A DNA stretch of 12,413 nt from Candidatus Uhrbacteria bacterium RIFOXYB12_FULL_58_10 (GTDB taxonomy: Bacteria > Patescibacteriota > Patescibacteriia > UBA9934 > GWF2-40-263): positions 1 through 12,413 of the forward strand of contig CALRGL010000025.1 in assembly GCA_943357275.1 (NCBI GenBank), written 5' to 3'. The notes beneath the pieces are model-generated. The model did not search any database and was not told the DNA's origin. It saw only the letters and a list, made by a program, of their open reading frames with translations. Positions 1 to 6,737 of this stretch are shown here, in pieces. Both the position numbers and the translations under genes were made by a program. The stretch's first letter is position 1. The number at the start of each line of letters is the position of its first letter.

Positions 1-2
1 CG

Positions 3-32
3 GGAACCAATAAGCTAAAGCTGATTGGTTCC
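3..32. repeat. Short inverted repeat at the window edge
   Basis: A 9-bp perfect stem (GGAACCAAT at 3-11 with ATTGGTTCC at 24-32) encloses a second 4-bp AGCT/AGCT stem. No T-run follows on either strand, so it is not an obvious intrinsic terminator. It could be the end of a larger element that begins before the window. Confidence 0.6.
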
Positions 33-60
33 ACTCACTCGCTCCCACATCGAACCCGGT

Positions 61-90
61 ACGGGTTCTCATCCCGTTAGCGGCCCCATA
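61..90 (+). pseudogene. Inverted partial copy of the tRNA-His 3' end
   Basis: This stretch matches the T arm, 3' acceptor strand and CCA of tRNA-His (reverse complement of 128-157) at 26 of 30 positions. It can still form the 5-bp T stem (ACGGG/CCCGT). The T loop reads TTCTCAT instead of TTCGATT and so lacks the conserved A58. No matching 5' acceptor strand (GCCGCTA) exists upstream within the window, so it is not a complete tRNA. It lies tail-to-tail with tRNA-His across a shared hairpin. A 10-nt piece of the T arm (ATCGAACCCG) also recurs directly at 49-58, which makes a local palindrome at 52-68. It is probably a tRNA remnant or duplication. A truncated or intron-split tRNA is less likely. 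Confidence 0.5.
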
Positions 91-97
91 CAATAAC

Positions 98-125
98 AAA
101 ACCTTCAGCAGAAGCTGAAGGTTTT
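98..125 (-). terminator. Intrinsic terminator after tRNA-His, symmetric
   Basis: A 12-bp perfect stem (AAAACCTTCAGC at 98-109 with GCTGAAGGTTTT at 114-125) closes an AGAA loop. It lies 4 nt beyond the encoded CCA of tRNA-His. Because the stem starts with A4 and ends with T4, it could work in both directions. Confidence 0.8.
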
Positions 126-129
126 ATTA

Positions 130-205
130 TGGGGCGGCTAACGGGAATCGAACCCGTAATAGAGGTACCACAAACCCCTGTGATAACCTTTTCACCATAG
201 CCGCC
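130..205 (-). tRNA. tRNA-His (anticodon GTG)
   Basis: The minus strand folds as a complete tRNA. The acceptor stem is GCGGCTA/TAGCCGC. The anticodon stem GGGGT/ACCTC closes the loop TTGTGGT, giving anticodon GTG. The T arm is ACGGG-TTCGATT-CCCGT. The histidine identity features are encoded in the DNA: an extra G at -1 (position 205) faces discriminator C73, and CCA follows at 130-132. The D stem is short (GTG/CAC). No good promoter lies just upstream because a long fold-back element begins 7 nt before the 5' end, so the promoter is probably beyond or inside that element. Confidence 0.95.
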
Positions 206-211
206 ATATAC

Positions 212-342
212 CAATTTGTCTCAAAAATTGCGAGCTTGCGTTGAACGGGCACCCGTTGACCTCACTCAAGGTAGGTTTCCCTACCTTTCCTGAAGCTCAA
301 CAGCCCGTTCAACGCAATCTCATCAATTTTAGAGACAAATTG
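212..342. repeat. 131-bp long imperfect fold-back element beside tRNA-His
   Basis: Nearly the whole stretch pairs with itself. The outer stem is CAATTTGTCTC (212-222) with GAGACAAATTG (332-342). Inside it are AAAATTG/CAATTTT (224-230 with 324-330), short GAG/CTC and TT/AA pairs, and then a 13-bp perfect stem (238-250 with 303-315). The terminal part has GTTGA/TCAAC and the core AAGGTAGG-TTTC-CCTACCTT (268-287). There is no open reading frame of note. It lies 6 bp from the 5' end of tRNA-His, so a tRNA precursor transcribed through it would carry a very long hairpin. It shares its core with the element at 10117-10241. Confidence 0.85.
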
Positions 343-440
343 TCATTCGATGACTGGGACAGTCATTTGGAACGGAGAGTAGTCATTTGGGAACAATAAT
401 AGTCAGTCGGGGACTGTGACTATCATTTGAAAGAGGAACT
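341..440. repeat. Five degenerate 20-bp direct repeats
   Basis: Units begin at 341, 361, 381, 401 and 421 with an exact 20-bp period. The first ten bases are TGTCATTCGA, AGTCATTTGG, AGTCATTTGG, AGTCAGTCGG and TATCATTTGA. The second halves diverge freely. A conserved half-unit at a fixed period of about two helical turns is what protein-binding site arrays (iterons, multi-site operators) look like. The repeats are adjacent, with no spacers, so this is not a CRISPR array. The rest of the stretch up to the gene at 569 holds a promoter and a 12-bp palindrome (AGATC-AA-GATCT, 469-480). Confidence 0.6.
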
Positions 441-491
441 GAAGGAAGAATAGCTTATTTCTTTTTGGAGATCAAGATCTGGGTGGAAACT

Positions 492-520
492 TTGACATGG
501 GAGATTTGTTCTTATAGACT
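492..520 (+). promoter_or_regulatory. Promoter of the 224-aa unknown gene
   Basis: The -35 TTGACA (492-497) is perfect. A 17-bp spacer separates it from the -10 TAGACT (515-520). Transcription would start near 527 and give a leader of about 40 nt. The palindrome at 469-480 lies 11 bp upstream of the -35. Confidence 0.6.
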
Positions 521-568
521 TTGCATCGTTGTTTTAATGGTCCTTTCCTTTGGAAGGAGAACTATTTA

Positions 569-1243
569 ATGCATGCTCTTGAGGTGGTGCTTTCGGTTGT
601 TCCTGCTGTTGAGACTCGTACTCTAGAGTTTCCAGAGGGACTCGTCCTTTCGTTTGTTGGCCCTGCCAAGACAATTGCGAAGGCTATGGAACTGTTCATG
701 GTTTCTGAGATGTTGTGTTTTGAACAGCTGGTCAAGTTTGGGATCTCGCAGAAGGGATCTGTGATTCATGTGAGTGTTCATTTGGAATCTTCTCACGTGG
801 TTCTTGAGTCACAACATTCTAGACAATTGTGTTTTGATGGCTTTGGGTATGCACATATCGTTGCGACCATGGACCATGGTGTGAACATTGCTCTGTTTGA
901 TCAGGGATTTGTTCCGAATTTGGAAAATGGCAAAGCGTTTGGTTCCTTCATTGCTGCGGTGTTCAAACACAGCAAGGTTCGTGGATCAAACAACAATACG
1001 CTTATTCTTTCTGGAATCTCCGTGACGAGTCGAGTGCTTGTGGCCAGTCAAAACGGTCGTCGTAATCCGCTACAGGCCGTTGGTCAAAAGATCGAGAATG
1101 ACTGTCGTTACAGTGTCCGTGGATCAAATACACTCGTTGCCACCTCTGCAGGCACTGGGCAGGTGCACACTCTTGGTGTGAATGACTTGGTTGATGCTCT
1201 GGAAACGGGTGGTATTCCTGTTTGGAAACATCATCCTCTCTAG
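569..1243 (+). CDS. Unknown protein, 224 aa, short paralog of the next gene
   Basis: I do not recognise this family. The ATG at 569 is chosen over an in-frame TTG at 521 because a strong Shine-Dalgarno sequence (GGAAGGAGA, 552-560) precedes it at the right distance, while the TTG lies upstream of the expected transcription start. The protein has no signal peptide or membrane segment and is probably cytoplasmic. It shares two blocks with the downstream 366-aa protein. Block one is YAH...VNIALFDQGF (residues 94-114; 10 of 21 identical). Block two is TLILSGI...RVLVASQN (144-162). Both lie in the same order, followed by a similar C-terminal helix (residues 202-212). It stops where the paralog continues for about 130 residues. 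It has its own promoter and terminator, so it is a single-gene transcript. Confidence 0.85.
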   Translation: MHALEVVLSVVPAVETRTLEFPEGLVLSFVGPAKTIAKAMELFMVSEMLCFEQLVKFGISQKGSVIHVSVHLESSHVVLESQHSRQLCFDGFGYAHIVATMDHGVNIALFDQGFVPNLENGKAFGSFIAAVFKHSKVRGSNNNTLILSGISVTSRVLVASQNGRRNPLQAVGQKIENDCRYSVRGSNTLVATSAGTGQVHTLGVNDLVDALETGGIPVWKHHPL

Positions 1244-1273
1244 CCGTTGGAATTCTTCATCCAACGGTTTTTT
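1244..1273 (+). terminator. Intrinsic terminator after the 224-aa gene
   Basis: The stem CCGTTGGA (1244-1251) pairs with TCCAACGG (1260-1267) and is followed by six T. It begins directly after the stop codon. Confidence 0.9.
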
Positions 1274-1284
1274 CTATTGACCTA

Positions 1285-1313
1285 TTGACCAAATCTCATT
1301 TTTCACTTATGCT
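1285..1313 (+). promoter_or_regulatory. Promoter of the 366-aa unknown gene
   Basis: The -35 TTGACC (1285-1290), a 17-bp spacer and the -10 TATGCT (1308-1313) form a good sigma-70-type promoter. The -35 lies in an 8-bp tandem duplication (CTATTGAC twice, from 1274), which supplies a second TTGACC at 1277-1282. Confidence 0.65.
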
Positions 1314-1361
1314 TCGGGCTGTTCTTTTCGAGCACTGATCCAATCAAAGGGGGTTCATACA

Positions 1362-2462
1362 ATGAGCGAACGATCATTTTTTGAAACGTTCGTGGGTGGA
1401 GAGGAAACTCTTCAGATGGGCCGTGCTGTTAATATTGGTAACGGTGCGTGTATTCTGGATATCTTCGGTGATTCTGGAGCACTCATGAATCTTGTGAAAA
1501 CCAGTATCGAGATGGAGAAGTGGAATCCTTCCGCTGTTCTCTCGATCGGTTTCAAACAAGGTTTGGACAAGCCTCAAGCTCACTTGCTTTTGATCGCCAC
1601 AGAAAAACCTCTTGATCTCAACGAGGTGAAAGCGACAGTCAAACGTAAAGCGTTTGAAACGTTGCTTCAAGAAGATGTTTTCTATGCGCATTTGTTGTCT
1701 GCGATGGCAGAAGAGGTGAATGTCGGAGCCTTTGATAAGGGCTTTGAACTCATGACACATGCGAACTTGGTTTTTGCAGATTTGTTCAAAACCTTGTTTG
1801 CAGTTCGAAGTGGATTGCATACGCCTCGACCGCTTCGTGAGAGCAAGACCGGTGCAACGAGTCTGATTTTGCTTGGTCGTGTTGGCAAACGTGTCGTTGT
1901 TGCTTCCAAGAACGATCAGTTTGAACTTTTCGATAGTATTTCTACGCCTACTTCTGGCCCTGCTCGTTATGCGACCATTGATGAGAGTGTCTTTGCTGTG
2001 GCCGAATATGGTCAGAGTGAGTTGCATGGTGTCTCGGTGATCCAACTTGCGCAGTATCTTGAAGGAATGGTCGAGAAGATTGAGTGGCGATCGACCAAGA
2101 TGGATGCTTGTTGGATTGTGGAACTTGCCATCGTGGATAATCGCGACGGTGGAAAGCTCCTGCTCACACTTGATGGAGGGATGTATCGTTATATGCCGGT
2201 GGATGTTCGATTCACTGACAACGTGATGCATCTGATGCCTGACGTGGAGCGTGCAACCCCGCATCTCTCCGGACGTTATCAGCCACCGATCGTGCGTATT
2301 AATGCGCGTGCCGGATCTGGACGTGGGTATATCGCCCATGTGGATCGAGAGAGTCCGACACTCGTTCGATACCAAACGATTGCGACGGCTGCGGAAGAGT
2401 CTGAGGAGTTTCGTCAGACGGCCATCTCTGTGACGGGTGGTGATTGGCAGCCGAAAACGTAA
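1362..2462 (+). CDS. Unknown protein, 366 aa, long paralog of the preceding gene
   Basis: I do not recognise this family. The start is supported by AAAGGGGG at 1346-1353, 8 nt before the ATG. Residues 1-235 resemble the 224-aa neighbour. Shared blocks are YAH...VNVGAFDKGF (108-128) and SLILLGR...RVVVASKN (167-184), with a similar helix near 222-234. Residues about 236-366 form an additional domain. It contains a beta-rich stretch (WIVELAIVDN, KLLLTLDGGMYRYMP) and a Gly/Arg patch (RAGSGRGY, 316-323), and ends in an acidic-polar tail. No signal peptide or membrane segment is visible. The two genes lie in the same direction but are separated by a terminator and a new promoter, so they can be regulated independently. 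The long minus-strand open frame across this gene is a shadow. Confidence 0.87.
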   Translation: MSERSFFETFVGGEETLQMGRAVNIGNGACILDIFGDSGALMNLVKTSIEMEKWNPSAVLSIGFKQGLDKPQAHLLLIATEKPLDLNEVKATVKRKAFETLLQEDVFYAHLLSAMAEEVNVGAFDKGFELMTHANLVFADLFKTLFAVRSGLHTPRPLRESKTGATSLILLGRVGKRVVVASKNDQFELFDSISTPTSGPARYATIDESVFAVAEYGQSELHGVSVIQLAQYLEGMVEKIEWRSTKMDACWIVELAIVDNRDGGKLLLTLDGGMYRYMPVDVRFTDNVMHLMPDVERATPHLSGRYQPPIVRINARAGSGRGYIAHVDRESPTLVRYQTIATAAEESEEFRQTAISVTGGDWQPKT

Positions 2463-2474
2463 ACGTGTATTCTG

Positions 2475-2514
2475 ACCGCTTTTGTTCTACGGAACAAGGC
2501 GGTTTTTCTTTTTT
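2475..2514 (+). terminator. Intrinsic terminator after the 366-aa gene
   Basis: ACCGC plus TTGTTC on the left (2475-2487) pairs with GAACAAGGCGGT (2492-2503) around a TACG loop, with one bulged base. A T-rich tract follows (2503-2514). The tract runs directly into the polA promoter region. Confidence 0.85.
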
Positions 2515-2528
2515 GTCTGTTACGAACG

Positions 2529-2537
2529 TGCTAAACT
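2529..2537 (+). promoter_or_regulatory. Extended -10 promoter of polA (leaderless start)
   Basis: TGC followed by TAAACT (2532-2537) is an extended -10 element. No good -35 sits 17 bp upstream, where only the T-tract of the preceding terminator is found. Only 8 nt separate the -10 from the polA ATG, so the transcript should start at or next to the A of the start codon. This is inferred from spacing. Confidence 0.5.
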
Positions 2538-2545
2538 TCTTTTAC

Positions 2546-5179
2546 ATGAAAAACAAAGAAACACTCCTTATTCTTGATGGAAATGCCCTGTTACATCGCG
2601 CATGGCATGCCATCCCACCGCTTACGACAAAAGAGGGTCTTGTTGTGAATGCGGCTTACGGATTCACCATGATTGTTGAAAAGATGTTGGAGAAATTCAA
2701 GCCTGAGTTTATGGTTGTTGCTTGGGACCTTCCTGGAAAAACGTTTCGACACAAACTTTATCCTGAGTATAAAGGTCAACGGGAAAAGAAAGAACAAGAA
2801 TTATATGATCAGATTCCCCTCATTCAAGATCTTCTCCTTGCATACGGAATTCCATCGATTTCAGCGGAAGGATTTGAGGCAGACGACGTGATCGCAACCA
2901 TCTCTGATAAAGCTTCAGAGAAAAACTTGCTCACGTTGGTTGTCACGGGAGATATGGACTCACTCCAACTAGTCGATGAGACAACGCACGTTGTTGGATT
3001 CATCAAAGGAATTTCCGAAACAAAAATTTACGACATTGATGCGGTGAAAGAGCGATATCAACTCACCCCTTCCCAACTTATCGATTACAAAGCCTTGCGT
3101 GGGGACCCATCAGATAATCTTCCTGGAGTCAGTGGGATTGGAGAAAAAACAGCAACAGAATTGATTCACCGATTTGGAACCATCGAAGAAATTTATCAAG
3201 CGTTAGAGGACGGACTTATTGAAGAAAAATTTGCGAAGAAGTTACTCGGAACAAAACAGCAGGCGTTAGATTCTCGCGTTCTCGTCACAATGGTTCATGA
3301 TGTGAAGACTGGATTTCGTCTGGAGTCTGCGCGTGTGAAAGAACCGGATCGTGAAGCATTGTTGCAACGATTTCGTGAACTAGAGTTTCGTACGCTCATT
3401 CGCAAATACGAATCAGCAAACGTTTCTAAAATTGTGATGGCTCCACCCCCACTACTTAAACCAGAAGAAACGATTCATCTCTCTCGCAATGTGAGTGACC
3501 TGAGTGTGACGATGTTTGGTGGGTCGATCGGAGTGATTTTGGCAACACAGCAAGCGGATCTTTTTGGTGCGACATTGTGTGCGATTGGTGTGAGTGATGG
3601 AAGAAACACCTTTGTGATTTCCAATCCGTCTAAGCAACATTTGAAGGTCATTGAAGAAAAATTGCACCAGGCACATCAAGTGATTGTGCATGATCTCAAA
3701 GCTCTCATGCATCATACGGGATGGGTACTTCCAAACGCGTTTGACACGATGATTGCTTCGTATCTTTTACTTGCGGGCACACGAGAAAATGATCTTTCAA
3801 GTGTGATCTTTACGCAGTTAAAAAAGAAAGTCGCCGATCTTCCGCAAACGTATCCATCTGAAAAAGACTATCAAAAACTTGGACAAATGGTGGTTCTTTT
3901 ACCAGAATTAGAAAAGAAACTTCGCAAAGAGCTTAAAGAGAATAAAGCAGAACATGTCTTTGATGAAATCGAAATGCCTTTGGTTCCCGTTCTCTATCAG
4001 ATGGAAACCGTTGGAATCGAACTTGATTCTCAGTCACTTCACGAAGTAGAAAAGCAGTTGAATAAACGTATTAAGGAATTAGAAGAACAACTCATCACGT
4101 TAGCTGGCCGAACATTCAATGTGAATTCGCCTCTCCAGCTTGCAGAGATTTTGTTCGACGAACTTCATCTGCCAACCAAAGGAATTAAGAAAACAAAAAC
4201 AGGCTACTCAACCGCTGCGAGTGAACTTGAAAAACTTTGGGATGAGCATGAAATCATTCCGCTCATTTCGGAAAATCGCGAGCTCACCAAATTGCTTTCG
4301 ACCTATGTTGAAGCATTACCAAAACTCGTTGAGAAAGATGGTCGCGTTCATACCACGTACAACCAAACGATTGCTGCCACAGGTCGCCTTTCTTCAACGG
4401 ATCCAAACTTACAAAATATTCCCGTGAAGACAGAACTCGGACGAGAGATTCGCAAAGCCTTTGTTGCTCCGCGTGGACGAAGATTTATTGCTGCTGACTA
4501 TTCTCAAATCGAGCTTCGCATTATTGCTGTGCTCGCTGAAGATCAGCCATTCATCACGGCGTTTAAAACAGGAGCCGATATTCATACACGTACAGCAGCA
4601 GAAGTTTGGGAGATTGAAGAATCGGCTGTGACAAAGCAGCAACGTACCGCTGCCAAGGCAATCAATTTCGGCATTATGTATGGCATGGGTCCAAGGTCAC
4701 TTGCCCGATCAACAGGATTATCATTTGAAGAGGCTAGACAATTCATTGATCGCTATTTCGCTATTCATCATGCGGTGAAATCTTATTTAGACAAGATGAA
4801 AGAGACCGTTCATGAACAGGGTTACGTGGAAACACTCTTTGGTCGTCGACGCTATCTACCCGAGATTAACTCCGGTGTACCAATGCTTGTTGCACAAGCA
4901 GAGCGTATGGCACTCAACATGCCGATTCAAGGAACACAGGCGGACATTGTGAAAAAAGCCATGATTGAAGTTTCAGGTTGGCTCAAACAGTCTGGATTAC
5001 CAGCCGTCCTTCTCATGCAAGTTCACGACGAATTGGTTTTGGAATGTGATCACGATCAGATTGAACCTGTTGCGCGTGGACTCAAAGAAATCATGGAAAA
5101 GATTGTTGACGTAGCGATTCCTCTTGTTGTGGATGTGGAAGTAGGAAGCAACTGGGGAGAAATGGAAACGTTCGAATGA
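2546..5179 (+). CDS. polA: DNA polymerase I
   Basis: Family A DNA polymerase, 877 aa, for Okazaki-fragment processing and repair synthesis. Residues 1 to about 290 are the 5' nuclease, with D11, EADD (111-114), TGDMD (134-138) and DPSDNLPG (187-194). Residues about 315-480 match the 3'-5' exonuclease fold but appear to lack its metal ligands: ILATQQ (331-336) replaces the usual DTE motif, and HDLKAL (382-387) lacks the later Asp. Proofreading is therefore probably absent. The polymerase domain is intact: motif A DYSQIELR (651-658), motif B RTAAKAINFG (700-709) with F708, and motif C VHDE (826-829). The ATG at 2546 is chosen because the conserved N-terminus (LLILDGN) starts there. An open upstream extension to 2444 overlaps the previous gene and a terminator. 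No Shine-Dalgarno sequence is present, which fits a leaderless mRNA. Confidence 0.98.
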   Translation: MKNKETLLILDGNALLHRAWHAIPPLTTKEGLVVNAAYGFTMIVEKMLEKFKPEFMVVAWDLPGKTFRHKLYPEYKGQREKKEQELYDQIPLIQDLLLAYGIPSISAEGFEADDVIATISDKASEKNLLTLVVTGDMDSLQLVDETTHVVGFIKGISETKIYDIDAVKERYQLTPSQLIDYKALRGDPSDNLPGVSGIGEKTATELIHRFGTIEEIYQALEDGLIEEKFAKKLLGTKQQALDSRVLVTMVHDVKTGFRLESARVKEPDREALLQRFRELEFRTLIRKYESANVSKIVMAPPPLLKPEETIHLSRNVSDLSVTMFGGSIGVILATQQADLFGATLCAIGVSDGRNTFVISNPSKQHLKVIEEKLHQAHQVIVHDLKALMHHTGWVLPNAFDTMIASYLLLAGTRENDLSSVIFTQLKKKVADLPQTYPSEKDYQKLGQMVVLLPELEKKLRKELKENKAEHVFDEIEMPLVPVLYQMETVGIELDSQSLHEVEKQLNKRIKELEEQLITLAGRTFNVNSPLQLAEILFDELHLPTKGIKKTKTGYSTAASELEKLWDEHEIIPLISENRELTKLLSTYVEALPKLVEKDGRVHTTYNQTIAATGRLSSTDPNLQNIPVKTELGREIRKAFVAPRGRRFIAADYSQIELRIIAVLAEDQPFITAFKTGADIHTRTAAEVWEIEESAVTKQQRTAAKAINFGIMYGMGPRSLARSTGLSFEEARQFIDRYFAIHHAVKSYLDKMKETVHEQGYVETLFGRRRYLPEINSGVPMLVAQAERMALNMPIQGTQADIVKKAMIEVSGWLKQSGLPAVLLMQVHDELVLECDHDQIEPVARGLKEIMEKIVDVAIPLVVDVEVGSNWGEMETFE

Positions 5180-5180
5180 A

Positions 5181-5211
5181 AAAAACACCTCAATTAAATT
5201 GAGGTGTTTTT
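5181..5211. terminator. Bidirectional terminator between polA and the DUF5667-like gene
   Basis: The stem AACACCTCAAT pairs with ATTGAGGTGTT, flanked by a run of A on one side and T on the other. It starts just after the polA stop codon and ends just before the stop codon of the convergent gene, so it can serve both. Confidence 0.92.
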
Positions 5212-5213
5212 GT

Positions 5214-6206
5214 TTAGTCGATTTCTATTTCGATTTTGCTATCGAGCTTAAGTTCTCCTTCTACTTCAACGTCATTGTCTTCTCGTTCATCCTCTTGTTC
5301 ATCCTCTTGTTCATTCTCATTCTCTTGTGAAGTGTCGTCATCTCCTCGTTGGAGAGGTTTGTTGATCAGCGGAACAGGTTGTAAACCTCCTTGTGGAATT
5401 GGTTGAACAATCAGTGAATCGTTATCGTCTGAGTCTTCTCGTTTCAATACGTTCAGTAAATTTTTGTTTTCTTTTTGTACTGCTTTGATAGCTTCGTGAA
5501 TAACGTTTCGTTCTAATGAATTCTTTGTTTCCTCTTTTTTTTCTGGTGATGTATCAGCTTGGATTTTTTCTGAATTCTCTATCGTTGCAGTTGTTTGACC
5601 GCTTAGAATTGGCATTCCAATTTTTTCAAGAATTTTTGATTTGATTTCGATGTAGCCATCAAGATGTGATCGAACGGCTTCAGCTGCTTGAACATTTCCA
5701 CGTACTTCTAGTTTTTTTGCAATTTCATTGATCTGTTCTGTATGTCTGGCGATTTGATCTTCAATGGTTAGTTTTGTTTCATCACTGAGTTTTCCTTTTG
5801 CCTCAGAACGAATGGCTTCGTTTACTCGTTCTTCTGCATGATTGAGTTCAAGATTTGCTTTGGCTTCCTCGTTAAATGTAAAAGCACTTTGCAGTTCTTC
5901 ATTCACGTTCACTTTAACGGGATACAAGAGATCACCAGGTAATGATCCTTGAGCGGCAAAGGCTGTTCCTCCACCGAGCATGGCTACAAGAGCTAAGATG
6001 ATGAATGGCATAGAATAGGATGGACGAATGATAAATGACTTAGCGAAATATGAAAGATGGTTCTGAAAAAGAAGACGTGAGGACTCTATGTTTCTTACTG
6101 GATGTTCTTGTATGTGAGACAAAAGTGTTTCACGAATCAACTCTTTTGAGTGATTTGAGAGTTTGACGGCTCGATTTTTTTTAAGTTGTTTGTTGAGGTG
6201 AAACAT
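5214..6206 (-). CDS. DUF5667-like single-pass membrane protein, probable anti-sigma factor
   Basis: 330 aa. Residues 1-65 are a basic cytoplasmic part with a helix likely to bind sigma. Residues 66-86 form one membrane segment (PFIILALVAMLGGGTAFAA). It is followed outside by LPGDLLYPVKVNVNEELQSA (88-107) and Glu/Ala-rich helices with HAEERVNEA (123-131), the pattern of DUF5667 domains. The exterior part continues as a long helical, charged region to about residue 255. A proline-containing linker (267-286) leads to a very acidic tail with EQED repeats (about 290-330). The ATG overlaps the end of the sigma gene by 26 nt and has no Shine-Dalgarno sequence, so translation is probably coupled. Arrangement and topology suggest it holds the sigma factor at the membrane and responds to an envelope signal. 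The family assignment is from memory of the pattern. The anti-sigma role is inferred. Confidence 0.82.
   Translation of the reverse strand: MFHLNKQLKKNRAVKLSNHSKELIRETLLSHIQEHPVRNIESSRLLFQNHLSYFAKSFIIRPSYSMPFIILALVAMLGGGTAFAAQGSLPGDLLYPVKVNVNEELQSAFTFNEEAKANLELNHAEERVNEAIRSEAKGKLSDETKLTIEDQIARHTEQINEIAKKLEVRGNVQAAEAVRSHLDGYIEIKSKILEKIGMPILSGQTTATIENSEKIQADTSPEKKEETKNSLERNVIHEAIKAVQKENKNLLNVLKREDSDDNDSLIVQPIPQGGLQPVPLINKPLQRGDDDTSQENENEQEDEQEDEREDNDVEVEGELKLDSKIEIEID
5286..5309. repeat. 12-bp tandem repeat inside the acidic tail
   Basis: TTCATCCTCTTG occurs twice head-to-tail (5286-5297, 5298-5309), with a degenerate continuation to about 5328. On the coding strand it encodes EQED-type units. 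The 12-bp period keeps the reading frame, so slippage would change tail length without truncating the protein. Confidence 0.8.
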
Positions 6207-6699
6207 AGAGTTGATGGAGGGCTTGTTTGGCTCGGGTAATTCTTACAGAGATAACGTTTGGTGTTTCTTGAAGAAGGTTGGCAATTTCTTTAGGTGTGTA
6301 TCCTTGAATGAATCTTAGAAGCAATAATTCTTTTTGCTCATCTTCAAGACGATCGAGTTGCTCAAGCAATTCCTTTTGTTCCAGAATTGTTTGTATATTT
6401 TTTTGATGTGGTCCTTCTAGTTCTATGCCTGCTTCAAAGAGTTCTTCTATGGAGACAGATGGTCGTTCTTTCCGTTTTCGATCGATGATTAAATTACGCG
6501 TGACTTGATAGAGAAATGCACGGAGGTTATCAATTGGTTTTCCTTCACTTAGATAGTTCCACGTTTTGATGAATGCTTCCTGTGTTAGTTCTTCTGCGTC
6601 TTGTTTTTGATAGACGCGAAAAAAACAATATCGAAAGATTGCATCCGAATAGAGTTCGTAAGCTTCAAGAAATCGTTGTTCCAGTTGTTTGGCATCCAT
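6181..6699 (-). CDS. ECF-type RNA polymerase sigma factor
   Basis: 172 aa, normal length for an extracytoplasmic-function sigma-70. Region 2 spans about residues 13-80, with DAEELTQEAFIKTW (34-47), NLRAFLYQVTRN (58-69) and DRKRKE (73-78). Region 4 spans about 112-165, with ELLLLRFIQGYTPKEIANLL (124-143) followed by the helix-turn-helix (SVRITRAKQAL). Region 3 is absent, as expected. The ATG at 6699 (MDAKQLEQ) is chosen over an in-frame ATG at 6774, which would lie inside the predicted promoter and terminator and add 25 residues unlike sigma N-termini. No Shine-Dalgarno sequence precedes it. It is the first gene of a two-gene unit with the overlapping DUF5667-like membrane protein. Its regulon cannot be read from this window. 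Confidence 0.93.
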   Translation of the reverse strand: MDAKQLEQRFLEAYELYSDAIFRYCFFRVYQKQDAEELTQEAFIKTWNYLSEGKPIDNLRAFLYQVTRNLIIDRKRKERPSVSIEELFEAGIELEGPHQKNIQTILEQKELLEQLDRLEDEQKELLLLRFIQGYTPKEIANLLQETPNVISVRITRAKQALHQLYVSPQQTT

Positions 6700-6737
6700 A
6701 CACGTATAAGTTGACGTTGTGTTGAAATGATTCTTAC

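Noticed and set aside
1..90. A complete second tRNA on either strand
   Set aside because: No acceptor-stem partner exists at the right distance, the plus-strand T loop lacks A58, and the minus-strand GGTTCGAT has no pairing T stem.
206..215. TATATG just upstream of tRNA-His as its -10 box
   Set aside because: It lies only a few bases from the mature 5' end, so transcription would start inside the tRNA, and no -35 is suitably spaced.
341..440. CRISPR array
   Set aside because: The repeats are adjacent, only half of each unit is conserved, there are no spacers of constant length, and no cas gene is present.
1374..2375. A 333-codon open frame on the minus strand opposite the 366-aa gene
   Set aside because: It has no Shine-Dalgarno sequence or promoter, an odd His/Arg/Thr/Ile-rich composition, and lies antisense to a gene with clear signals. 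It is a shadow.
2444..2545. N-terminal extension of polA
   Set aside because: It overlaps the upstream gene and its terminator, and PolA homology begins at the ATG at 2546.
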